DNA of 64,000 bases from Paraburkholderia kirstenboschensis (GTDB taxonomy: Bacteria > Pseudomonadota > Gammaproteobacteria > Burkholderiales > Burkholderiaceae), in the NCBI RefSeq assembly GCF_904848585.1, contig NZ_CAJHCR010000017.1, positions 62,001 through 126,000 on the forward strand. The letters run 5' to 3'. The translations under genes and the position numbers were made by a program. The first letter of the stretch is position 1; each line of letters begins with the position of its first letter. Below are positions 8,525 through 16,104 of this stretch, piece after piece. The notes beneath the pieces were generated by a model. That model was not told the origin of the DNA, ran no database searches, and saw only the letters and a list, made by a program, of their open reading frames with translations.

Positions 8525-9259
8525 ATGACAAAGATTCTGGCACGCCTTGCCCTGACCGTCGGCATGACGTTCTTCGCGTCGCAAGCCGCACACGCGCAAT
8601 TGACGGTCATTGACCCGACTAACCTGATCCAGAACACCATCACGGCCCTCAAAGCCGTCAAGACCGAGGTCTACCAGGACAGCAACATCGCTTACCAGTA
8701 CCAGATGATGGCCAACCAGTTGCTCCAGGCTACCAACCTGGATCCAACTGCCATGAAGGCACAGTACGACCAGATTACCGGGGATATCAGCAAGTACAAA
8801 CAACTCGCCGATAACGCAACGAGCCTCTATGGCGACCTGCAGGACGGCAATCAGTGGCTGTCGCATGTTCAGACCATGATTTCGCGCTCGGGCAAATCGA
8901 ATGCCCAATGGTTCGCAGACATGGGCACGTTGTACACCCAGCGGGACAAGCAGGCGACTCAGCTGATGCAGACCGGGAACAACGTCCTGCAGCACGTGCA
9001 GGACCTGGCGAAACGACGGCAGGATCTGCAGTCGCAGATGTCGCTCACCCCCACGGCGCAGGCGACGGCAGAGCTTACGACGCATTACCTCGACATCGTG
9101 TCGAGCCAGATGAGCGATCTGTTGCAGATGACGGCCGGAAAGGCACAGAAAGATGCGCAGCAGCAAACGGCAGACAACGAAGAAGACAAGACGCGGTCCG
9201 CGAACGCGAAAGCGTTTCTCGATCAGCAGGCCGCCGAGCGTGCCGCTTACGGCAATTAA
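8525..9259 (+). CDS. trbJ: VirB5/TrbJ-type transfer protein
   Basis: A 244-residue exported protein. Residues 1-24 form a signal peptide with a likely cut after AHA. The mature part begins QLTVIDPTNLIQN, typical of TrbJ, and continues as long helices rich in Gln and Ala with a charged tail. TrbJ/VirB5 proteins act in the periplasm or at the pilus tip. In RP4, TrbF, TrbG, TrbH and TrbI lie between TrbE and TrbJ; here they are missing and TrbJ follows TrbE directly. Confidence 0.8.
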   Translation: MTKILARLALTVGMTFFASQAAHAQLTVIDPTNLIQNTITALKAVKTEVYQDSNIAYQYQMMANQLLQATNLDPTAMKAQYDQITGDISKYKQLADNATSLYGDLQDGNQWLSHVQTMISRSGKSNAQWFADMGTLYTQRDKQATQLMQTGNNVLQHVQDLAKRRQDLQSQMSLTPTAQATAELTTHYLDIVSSQMSDLLQMTAGKAQKDAQQQTADNEEDKTRSANAKAFLDQQAAERAAYGN

Positions 9260-9277
9260 TGGATTTGTGAGTCAACC

Positions 9278-10291
9278 ATGATGTTGCGTAAGCTGAGATG
9301 TCTGGTCGTCCTCTCGCTGTTGGCGCTAGTCACGGTCATAGCGCCGCCGGCCTTCGCTGACACGGCGGCGCCGGCGGCCGCCAGCGGAACAACTGCCAAT
9401 CCGTATGTGAGCGCGGGCGAGACGGCAGCTGGTAACGCCCGCGCGATCGATAAGATTACCGCGTTGTTTTCGTCGATCATGAATACGGCTGTGGCCGCCT
9501 CGCAGAGTATTCAGCAGGAATCTGACAAGTTCGCCAGCGGGCTTGCGGTCATCACCATCGTGCTCGCGGCTGTGCGGTTTGCCGCGACAAAAGACCCGGT
9601 AATCGCGTGGGTCGCCTTGTTTGAAGAGCTCGGTATTCTCGGCATCTTCGCGTCGATCTATGTCGGTTTCGCGAGCTGGGCCCCGAACTTCTACAGGTGG
9701 TTCGTTTCGATGGCCAACGACATAGGCGGCGCCAACATGACCAGCGCGCTGAGTATCATGGGTAACGCTGCCGGCCAGGTCTTCGATTCCGCAGTGCAGG
9801 CATGGTCCGGAATTGGTTTTCACCTGACCATGATTCCTGACATCGTGATCGCGACGATTCCGCTTTTTCTGGCTTGGGCGCTACTGTCGGTGACTTCGAT
9901 CATATTCGTGTTCTTCATCAACATCGGACAATTGCAGTTCGCGGCCGGTGTTGTGATGGGCCAGATCGCGTTTGCACTCGGCTTCTCTTCTTTCACGCGC
10001 GGCTATTTCAAGACGTGGCTGGACTACATGGTCAGCGCGGGGATGTATATCGTCGTCGCAGCCATCCTGATGCGACTCGTTACGCACAGCATGGTGGACG
10101 CCGTTCATGATGCAGCAGCACTGGGCCTGACAACCTCGGGAGCTGCTGCCCAGGTGTTCGATCTCGCATTCTTCGTATTTCTTGTCTCCTTCGAGATTCC
10201 CAAGATCGCAGGCATGTTCGGCGGCGGTGCAAACGCCAGCGGCGCGATCATCGGGAAGGTCGCGAAGACAGCGACGGCGGGAGTGGTATGA
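9278..10291 (+). CDS. trbL: VirB6/TrbL-type polytopic membrane protein
   Basis: A 337-residue protein with an N-terminal signal-like segment and about five or six further hydrophobic helices, including FASGLAVITIVLAAVRFA and FLAWALLSVTSIIFVFFI. The Gly/Ala-rich C-terminal tail is also usual for TrbL. It would form part of the inner-membrane channel for DNA transfer. It follows TrbJ by 18 bases, and its stop overlaps the next start by four bases (ATGA), showing tight coupling. Confidence 0.85.
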   Translation: MMLRKLRCLVVLSLLALVTVIAPPAFADTAAPAAASGTTANPYVSAGETAAGNARAIDKITALFSSIMNTAVAASQSIQQESDKFASGLAVITIVLAAVRFAATKDPVIAWVALFEELGILGIFASIYVGFASWAPNFYRWFVSMANDIGGANMTSALSIMGNAAGQVFDSAVQAWSGIGFHLTMIPDIVIATIPLFLAWALLSVTSIIFVFFINIGQLQFAAGVVMGQIAFALGFSSFTRGYFKTWLDYMVSAGMYIVVAAILMRLVTHSMVDAVHDAAALGLTTSGAAAQVFDLAFFVFLVSFEIPKIAGMFGGGANASGAIIGKVAKTATAGVV

Positions 10292-11661
10292 CGCTGCACG
10301 CATCCACGACGAGCGATGCGCTGATGACACAGCATCAGCGACGCGTCGATCTTATTGCGCAATGCGCCAACGAAGTGAGCAAAGGCGAGCTCTCGCGGAA
10401 ATGGATGACCGTGCTGGAATCGTGCGCGGCGTGGTTTTCCTCATTGCCGCTCAGCCCCGATCTCTATCGTGAGCCAGGCGGTGCCTTCCGTTGCACCGTG
10501 GAGACTGCTTTCTATTCCATGCGCCTAGCGGGCGGCCAGAAGTTCGGTACCAATCTGCCATCCGAGCAACGCCGGCGCATCGAGCCGCAATACAACTACG
10601 CAGTCTTCCTCGCTGCTGTCTGTTCCCGGCTCGACGAGCCGTTCCGATATTTCGTGATCGAACGTGACAGGGATCAGCAGGCCTGGAATCCGTCAGTTCA
10701 TGGCGCGGTGGGGCCGTGGCTGGGCGGTTCTGAATATCGCGTTTCACGCCGGGCGCAACCGCTGGCGGTCGAGCGGATGCGCACGGGCATGCTGGCGCAG
10801 GTTCTCGTTGGCTCTGGCCTCCTTTCCGAGCTCGATGGCGAGGTGCAGTCGGACCTGTTTGGAGCGATCAACCCGAACATGCAGCCTCTGGGAGCGGAAT
10901 CGCTCCTCCATAAGGTTGTGCGCCAAGGGGTGAGCACCGCCGACGAATTCGACCGCAAGGCGCAACGCGCCGTGTTCGCGCCAGTTCAGTTCGACGTGCC
11001 ATCGGCCGTTCATGTGGCTGCCGAGCTGGAGCCGGTGGTTGCTGTTGCGCCCGTCCCGGATCAGCCCTCGCCATCGGCTGCTACGGTCGGCCAGTCGGCA
11101 CTGGCCGGTGCTTCATCGACCGCGGCGGCGCCGCAATCGGTAAGTGACCCGGCCCCCGCGCCAGTGAGCCCGGTAAGCGTTCCGGCCGCTCCTTCCGGAA
11201 TGACGGCCGAACTGCCTCCTGAGCCGTCGGCAGTCAGCGCGAAGGCGTCGCCGCAACCATTGCACGAGGCGCTGCGGATCTCGCCGGCTACGAAAACCGC
11301 GCCGTCGGCACCCTCGCAACCCGCCGTCGATCCGTCCGCGATGAGGTCTCCCTCCCAGCCGACTGCAGATCGTCGCGAATCGGCACCGCCCGCGGCATTT
11401 GATGAGGTACTCAAGGGAGTACCAAATCTCGTGCGCGAACTGTTTCAGGCATTGCGTGAGGATGTCGCGGCGGGGAAAGCATCGGTCCAGTGGAGTGACC
11501 AGGGTCTCGTCTTGCCCAAGCGACTCGTCGGGGGCTACGGCGTTAGCAGCAGCACGCTCGTTGAGCACATGCGCAAGCGCAGCCTGATGGTTGCCGACGA
11601 AGCGGGCCAAATCACGCTTACGCCGCGGGCTGGCCAACTTATTCTGGATCGCCCAGCATGA
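10288..11661 (+). CDS. TraI_2-domain relaxase-like protein without the usual histidines
   Basis: A 457-residue protein. Residues about 40-140 resemble the TraI_2 domain of MobH relaxases, a long Ala/Pro/Ser-rich linker follows (about 240-365), and the last 80 residues resemble the TraI_2 C-terminal domain. In active MobH proteins the first domain has paired histidines before a GGLL.H motif and a later HD. Here the matching segment is YREPGGAFRCTVETAF, with no histidine, and no HD follows. It is therefore probably a structural or accessory protein rather than a working nickase. Position just before the coupling protein fits a relaxosome role. The family match is by pattern only. Confidence 0.6.
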   Translation: MTLHASTTSDALMTQHQRRVDLIAQCANEVSKGELSRKWMTVLESCAAWFSSLPLSPDLYREPGGAFRCTVETAFYSMRLAGGQKFGTNLPSEQRRRIEPQYNYAVFLAAVCSRLDEPFRYFVIERDRDQQAWNPSVHGAVGPWLGGSEYRVSRRAQPLAVERMRTGMLAQVLVGSGLLSELDGEVQSDLFGAINPNMQPLGAESLLHKVVRQGVSTADEFDRKAQRAVFAPVQFDVPSAVHVAAELEPVVAVAPVPDQPSPSAATVGQSALAGASSTAAAPQSVSDPAPAPVSPVSVPAAPSGMTAELPPEPSAVSAKASPQPLHEALRISPATKTAPSAPSQPAVDPSAMRSPSQPTADRRESAPPAAFDEVLKGVPNLVRELFQALREDVAAGKASVQWSDQGLVLPKRLVGGYGVSSSTLVEHMRKRSLMVADEAGQITLTPRAGQLILDRPA

Positions 11662-13532
11662 TTACTCCCTATATCAATCATTTCCGTCCTATCTACGAGC
11701 TTCGCGCGGCCGTCTTCTGGCTCGCTGCGATTGTCATGCTGCCGCTCTCAGGCATGCCCTACGCCTGGATTTTTGCACTCGTCGGACTCGCATTCCTTCT
11801 GGTGCGGTCGTTCCAGATCTGGCGCGCGCTGAAATTTCGCATGGCCATTTCCACGAAGTGGCTGACGACCTTGCCAATTCCCAAGCTGTTGCAGATTCAG
11901 AAGCGCATGCGCGAGGAGGCGAATTCGATGTACCTCGGCATCGGGTTCGAATGGACGCAGAAGCACTGCCAGATTGCCCACGACATCCTGCGCATGCCAA
12001 CGACGGATATCCCGGGCTTGCCGAAATGGCTCAACAAGACCAAGACGGGCCGCAAGATTGAGGACGCGATCGAGGGCTTGTTCGCGCCCAAGGACAGCAT
12101 CCGGGATCGCATGCCGCAGGGCGCGTCATGGATTCACGGCCTGGAGCCGAAAAAAGCCTTGGTGCCTTTCCATTACAAGTCGATGGGAGGACACACGGCG
12201 GTAGGCGGTACGACGGGCTCGGGCAAGACGCGCACCTACGAAGTCATCTCGACGCAGGTCATTCACCTGGGCGACGTGCTGATCAACGTCGATCCGAAAA
12301 ACGACAAGGACTGGAAGCTGCGTGCGGAAAAGGAAGCTGCTCGCACCGGCCGGAAATTCCTGTATTTCAATCAGGCTAAGCCGTCGGAGTCTGTGCGACT
12401 CGAGCCGCTCGACAGTTGGTCGCAGCCATCCGAAATCCCCGCGCGGATTGCACAGTTGATGGAAGAGGGTCCATTCCGGGATTTTGCTTACCTGTTTATC
12501 AGCCGCTCGGTGAACGGCGAGCTGTACATCGGTGACAAGCCGAATTTGCGCTCGATCCTGAAGTACGCGCAGGGTGGTATCGCCCCATTGCTCGAAAAGG
12601 CGCTGCGGCGGTTTTTCGTGGAAAAGGGATTGACGGACTGGGAACAGCAGGTTGCTACAGAAGCAACCCGCCAAAGTCAGCGCAACAATGCCGCGACGCT
12701 GGTCGACGGCATGATCGGGCTCTACAGCGCACGATTCGCTTCGCAGGAGCAGGGTCACGAAGCGATTGACGGCCTGATTGCGACCCACACGCATGACCGG
12801 GAGCACTACATGCGGATTATCGCGTCCGCGCTGCCGTTGCTTCAGATGCTGGCGACGGGCGAGACGGGTCTTATGCTCGCGCCGAAGGTCGATGACTTCG
12901 ATGACGAGCGCGAAGTTTGGACCATCGAAAAGGTGATCCGCCAGAAAGCGATTCTGCATATTGGTCTTGATTCGCTGTCTAACAGCATTGTGGCCAAGGC
13001 TATTGCGTCGATGCTGCTCGCAGACGTGTCTGCGGTCTGCGGTTCGATCTACAACTTTTACGAGACGCCGCCCGACGTGGTGTTGATCATCGACGAGGTG
13101 GCTGAGGCGATCAACGAACAGGTGATCCAGATCCTTAACAAGGGGCGCGGGGCGGGCTTCAAGGCATTCGTTGCTTTCCAGACGCGCGCTGACCTTGAGG
13201 CAAAGCTTGGAAACGCCGCCAAAATGCTGCAGGTTTTGGGCAATCTGAATAATCAGATCATCCTTAGACTCGAAGATACCGATACGGCACAGTGGTTCTC
13301 GGACAAGGTCGGGGAGACAGCAATTCGCAACATCACGATCACCGGCAGTACGAGTACCGGCACCGAAGCCCATATCGGCGAATTCACCGGAGGCGTCTCG
13401 CGTTCGCTTCAACTGGAGAAAGCGCCGCTGATTCCAACCCGCCTGATTCACAGCCTGCCCAACCTGCAATATTTCATGCGCATATCGGGCGCCGCCGTGT
13501 ACCAGGGCCGCATTCCAATCCTTCAAGGCTGA
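11658..13532 (+). CDS. traD: TraD/VirD4-type coupling protein
   Basis: A 624-residue ATPase that links the relaxosome to the secretion channel. Two hydrophobic segments lie near the N-terminus (residues about 13-50). Walker A VGGTTGSGKTRT lies near residues 182-193 and Walker B VVLIIDEVAEAIN near 474-486. A further conserved segment KAFVAFQTRADLEAKLG resembles the TraD of integrative elements of the SXT and PFGI-1 classes. It overlaps the TraI_2-like gene by four bases, as is usual for relaxase-coupling protein pairs. Confidence 0.92.
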   Translation: MITPYINHFRPIYELRAAVFWLAAIVMLPLSGMPYAWIFALVGLAFLLVRSFQIWRALKFRMAISTKWLTTLPIPKLLQIQKRMREEANSMYLGIGFEWTQKHCQIAHDILRMPTTDIPGLPKWLNKTKTGRKIEDAIEGLFAPKDSIRDRMPQGASWIHGLEPKKALVPFHYKSMGGHTAVGGTTGSGKTRTYEVISTQVIHLGDVLINVDPKNDKDWKLRAEKEAARTGRKFLYFNQAKPSESVRLEPLDSWSQPSEIPARIAQLMEEGPFRDFAYLFISRSVNGELYIGDKPNLRSILKYAQGGIAPLLEKALRRFFVEKGLTDWEQQVATEATRQSQRNNAATLVDGMIGLYSARFASQEQGHEAIDGLIATHTHDREHYMRIIASALPLLQMLATGETGLMLAPKVDDFDDEREVWTIEKVIRQKAILHIGLDSLSNSIVAKAIASMLLADVSAVCGSIYNFYETPPDVVLIIDEVAEAINEQVIQILNKGRGAGFKAFVAFQTRADLEAKLGNAAKMLQVLGNLNNQIILRLEDTDTAQWFSDKVGETAIRNITITGSTSTGTEAHIGEFTGGVSRSLQLEKAPLIPTRLIHSLPNLQYFMRISGAAVYQGRIPILQG

Positions 13533-13542
13533 AAACCTACGC

Positions 13543-14061
13543 ATGTCTGCCGTATTCAAAAAAATTATTCGCGAACACAAGCTGTCGTCCCGCCTGATTC
13601 CTGTTTTCACGCTGGCGCCGGAGCTTGAGCTTGCCTGCGCGCGGGTGGCCGATTTCATTGGGGAGAAGTTCATGGGTGAGGCTGAGCCACTCGTGAAAGA
13701 GATGCTCGACACAGCGATCGCCGAGTTCAAGCGCACGCGAAAGACTGGCAATCCGCACATTGCGTTCATGCAGGGACTGTTCAGTCACGCGCACCGGCTC
13801 TATGCACGGCGCTATATTGCGCGCGATGGCGAGCGCTATCACGTGTGGCCGACGATGCTCGAACCGGTCACTGATTTCGAGGCGCGCCATGCGGGCCGGG
13901 CGACGGAGATGGTCGAGGAGCGGTGTCCCGAGGTGGTCACGCAGCGCTCTGTTGCCTTCCAGCTAGCCGCGCGTGCGCTGACTGGCGAAAACTTCCGGCT
14001 CTATTTCGAGGACTACGATGTCGCTCACGCCTTTCCTAATAGCGAAGCTGTCGAGGGTTGA
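13543..14061 (+). CDS. Conserved transfer-operon protein of unknown function
   Basis: A 172-residue soluble, largely helical protein that I cannot assign to a family. It lies 10 bases after the coupling protein gene and its end overlaps the next gene by 44 bases, so it belongs to the transfer operon. No signal peptide, membrane helix or metal motif is visible. Confidence 0.65.
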   Translation: MSAVFKKIIREHKLSSRLIPVFTLAPELELACARVADFIGEKFMGEAEPLVKEMLDTAIAEFKRTRKTGNPHIAFMQGLFSHAHRLYARRYIARDGERYHVWPTMLEPVTDFEARHAGRATEMVEERCPEVVTQRSVAFQLAARALTGENFRLYFEDYDVAHAFPNSEAVEG

Positions 14062-14302
14062 TCCAGATCTCGCGCGACGCGCTCTATCGACGGCGCGCGC
14101 ACAGGACGTGATGGATGAGTCGCGTCCCGACGAGTTTTCTCGTGGCGACGGCGCGAGGGCATACGGGATGGCGCTCTACATTGCCCGTATGCCAGTCCAT
14201 TTCTACGTTGGAATGTTCGGGCTGATCCTTTTCCCGCTGTACATGCTGTCCCGAGTGGTGCCGGTGCTGATTGAATGGGCGATGCAAGCCTATGGCCGGT
14301 AG
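14018..14302 (+). CDS. Small membrane protein of the transfer operon
   Basis: A 94-residue protein with a polar N-terminal half and one hydrophobic region in the C-terminal half (FYVGMFGLILFPLYMLSRVV), probably a single membrane pass or hairpin. It overlaps both neighbours, which supports it being translated as part of the operon. Function unknown; it may be a partner of the DUF4400 protein that follows. Confidence 0.6.
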   Translation: MSLTPFLIAKLSRVDPDLARRALSTARAQDVMDESRPDEFSRGDGARAYGMALYIARMPVHFYVGMFGLILFPLYMLSRVVPVLIEWAMQAYGR

Positions 14303-14897
14303 CCGCTTCGCTTCTCACCTTAAATGGTGGTTTTTCCTTGTCCCGCTGCTGGCGCTTTTTGTCATGCCCGCGATACCGGACAGGTCCATGTTTTCCGTAC
14401 CGCCCGAAGAGGCCGACTCCGTGCAGACCGTAGCAGGGGTTGAGCGTGCTGACGAGGTGGTCGCATTGACCAATACGCGGTTTCGACGCTGGTTCGTTGA
14501 CTCCGGCATTATCCGCGCGACACTCGATGCGTCCGGTTCCGGCGAGATCGGTGAAGCAGGCGTGTCGGAGTTCGCGCACGGCTGGGTCCACAATTTCTGG
14601 CTTGAGATCTATCGCGTGATCTATCGAGCGAGCGTCATGAAGCTGTGGCTGATCGGGACTTTCGTCTTCTGTGTTGCGGCCTTCGTTGACGGCTCTGTGC
14701 GGCGCAAGATCAAGGCGTCCGCTGCAGGCTTCGCCAGCCCTCTCTCGTTTCACCTTGCCGGTCACGGCATCCTGCTCGTCTTTGGGGTTGCATTCGCGGT
14801 TCTTGCAGCGCCGTTCCCTGTACTCGCACAGTACTGGATCGCGGTGGCGGCGATTCTGGGTGCGCTGCTGTGGAAGGCCGCGTCCTCATTTCAGTAA
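14292..14897 (+). CDS. DUF4400-type membrane protein
   Basis: About 201 residues. One membrane helix lies at the N-terminus (WWFFLVPLLALFVMP), a periplasmic part of about 90 residues follows, then a helix near the middle and two at the C-terminus. The FRRWFVDSG segment and layout resemble the DUF4400 / PFL_4697-type membrane proteins encoded next to TraD in integrative elements. The ATG at 14292 is chosen over upstream in-frame options at 14271 and 14289; none has a clear ribosome site. It is the last gene of the operon. The hairpin element at 14905 begins eight bases after its stop. Confidence 0.65.
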   Translation: MAGSRFASHLKWWFFLVPLLALFVMPAIPDRSMFSVPPEEADSVQTVAGVERADEVVALTNTRFRRWFVDSGIIRATLDASGSGEIGEAGVSEFAHGWVHNFWLEIYRVIYRASVMKLWLIGTFVFCVAAFVDGSVRRKIKASAAGFASPLSFHLAGHGILLVFGVAFAVLAAPFPVLAQYWIAVAAILGALLWKAASSFQ

Positions 14898-14904
14898 CAT
14901 ATTC

Positions 14905-14962
14905 CCCGGAAAGCTGCGGCAAACCACGTAGCTTTCCGGGTTAGCACCCTGAGCCGGCTCAC
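14905..14962 (+). promoter_or_regulatory. Hairpin plus palindrome element, copy 2
   Basis: It has the same arms as copy 1 (CCCGGAAAGCT at 14905-14915, AGCTTTCCGGG at 14930-14940), the same 14-base spacing but an unrelated loop sequence, and the same TTAG-NNN-CCTGAGCCGGCTCAC tail (to 14962). Conserved arms with a free loop suggest that structure or the arms themselves are recognised. It lies between the end of the transfer operon and the start of the next operon. Confidence 0.65.
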
Positions 14963-15220
14963 GGCCCTTTCGCGAATCTTCTCGCGCTCGCTGGTCGCAA
15001 CTCCTCCCGTTCCTCCATATGCGCCACCTTCAGTGCGCGTGCGCGACACCTATCCCCACTCTCTCCGACGTACGCCGACGGAAGTTGGTCGCACCGGATC
15101 GGCGTTACCCCCAAAAGCAGATTGAAATCGTCCATGTTTTGGACGCATCTCGCTCTGCAGCCCTCGTGACAATAAGGTCGTACCGCGCACGTTCGCGCGT
15201 GCTTTCCACAGGGACCCACT
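14963..15220 (+). other. Upstream region of the 15221 gene
   Basis: About 260 bases without a convincing gene between hairpin copy 2 and the next start. It presumably holds the promoter of the two-gene unit at 15221-17793, but I see no clear -35/-10 pair. Confidence 0.3.
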
Positions 15221-16090
15221 ATGACGACCATCACGGAAGAGACGAACCTCGACGCTGCAAGCAATCCTGCGACCGCCCATCCCAACGCAGCCATTGGCGC
15301 TGCGGAGACGCCCCCCACTGCTGATGGCCCCGCTACGACCGACGGAGCAGATGGTGGGGAGATTGAGCTCGAGCTGCAACAGATGGAAGATGCCGCGAAC
15401 ACCCTTCAGAAAGAAGGGATGATTAGCGAGGCGGAAGCGACAGAAAAGCGTGAGCAAGTGGCTCGCACGCGCAAGATGTTCCGTGAACTGTCGCCGGCGG
15501 AACGCGCAGCGATCGTGCAGCGTCGCCGCGAGATCGGCCGCGAACTCATGAACCGCCAATTGTCGGGTGCGGCCGTCGTCCAAGCTGCGGTCCGCCTGAA
15601 TCACACTCGCCTCAAACCGCTGTTCGAGCAATGGTGGCCGTACCTGAACCGGATGAGCATCAACATGCAGCGCTTCGGACGCTCGACATTCGGCGCGGAG
15701 GATCAGGGCGCCGTCACAGCGTTCTTCGAGAAACAGGTCGGCGAACTCGAAGCGTATGTCGAAGAGCAGCTGAGCGTCGCTCACGGTTTCCGTGAAAAGA
15801 CCGAGACACGCCTGCGCGAGCAGGGCGATATCGTCTTTGCCCCAAGCGTCACCAAACCTTCGTTGGAAATCGGCGTAGAGGCATACTCGCGGTTCTCGAT
15901 GCGCCTTCTGTCACTGCTGATGAAGTTCGACAAGGTGATGGATCACTTTGACTTTCTGGTGTGGAACGGCGTACGTGACCAGTCCGACGTCGACGAGGAG
16001 ACGACCCGCTTCCTGCGCAAATTCCATCCTGTCGGCGTGCGGGGCTACATGACCCACCTGCGCCTGATGACGACCGTCCGCGGCCGCTAA
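15221..16090 (+). CDS. Conserved plasmid protein, weakly DUF1845/AcaB-like
   Basis: A 289-residue protein with an Ala/Thr-rich disordered N-terminus (to about residue 45) and a helical remainder. The C-terminal part (RFSMRLLSLLMKFDKVMD, then FHPVGVRGYMTHLRLM) resembles in pattern the C-terminus of DUF1845 proteins, a family that includes the conjugation regulator AcaB. This is a weak match by eye. A protein with a similar C-terminal pattern is encoded at 19282-19884. The gene ends 14 bases before the helicase gene, so the two are co-transcribed. Confidence 0.5.
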   Translation: MTTITEETNLDAASNPATAHPNAAIGAAETPPTADGPATTDGADGGEIELELQQMEDAANTLQKEGMISEAEATEKREQVARTRKMFRELSPAERAAIVQRRREIGRELMNRQLSGAAVVQAAVRLNHTRLKPLFEQWWPYLNRMSINMQRFGRSTFGAEDQGAVTAFFEKQVGELEAYVEEQLSVAHGFREKTETRLREQGDIVFAPSVTKPSLEIGVEAYSRFSMRLLSLLMKFDKVMDHFDFLVWNGVRDQSDVDEETTRFLRKFHPVGVRGYMTHLRLMTTVRGR

Positions 16091-16104
16091 CAGGGCCTTC
16101 TACC

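Noticed and set aside
12126..13769. A 547-codon open frame on the minus strand opposite the coupling protein gene
   Set aside because: It is the antisense shadow of a clear TraD gene; it has no ribosome site, no domain pattern and a His/Arg/Val-rich composition typical of reversed GC-rich codons.
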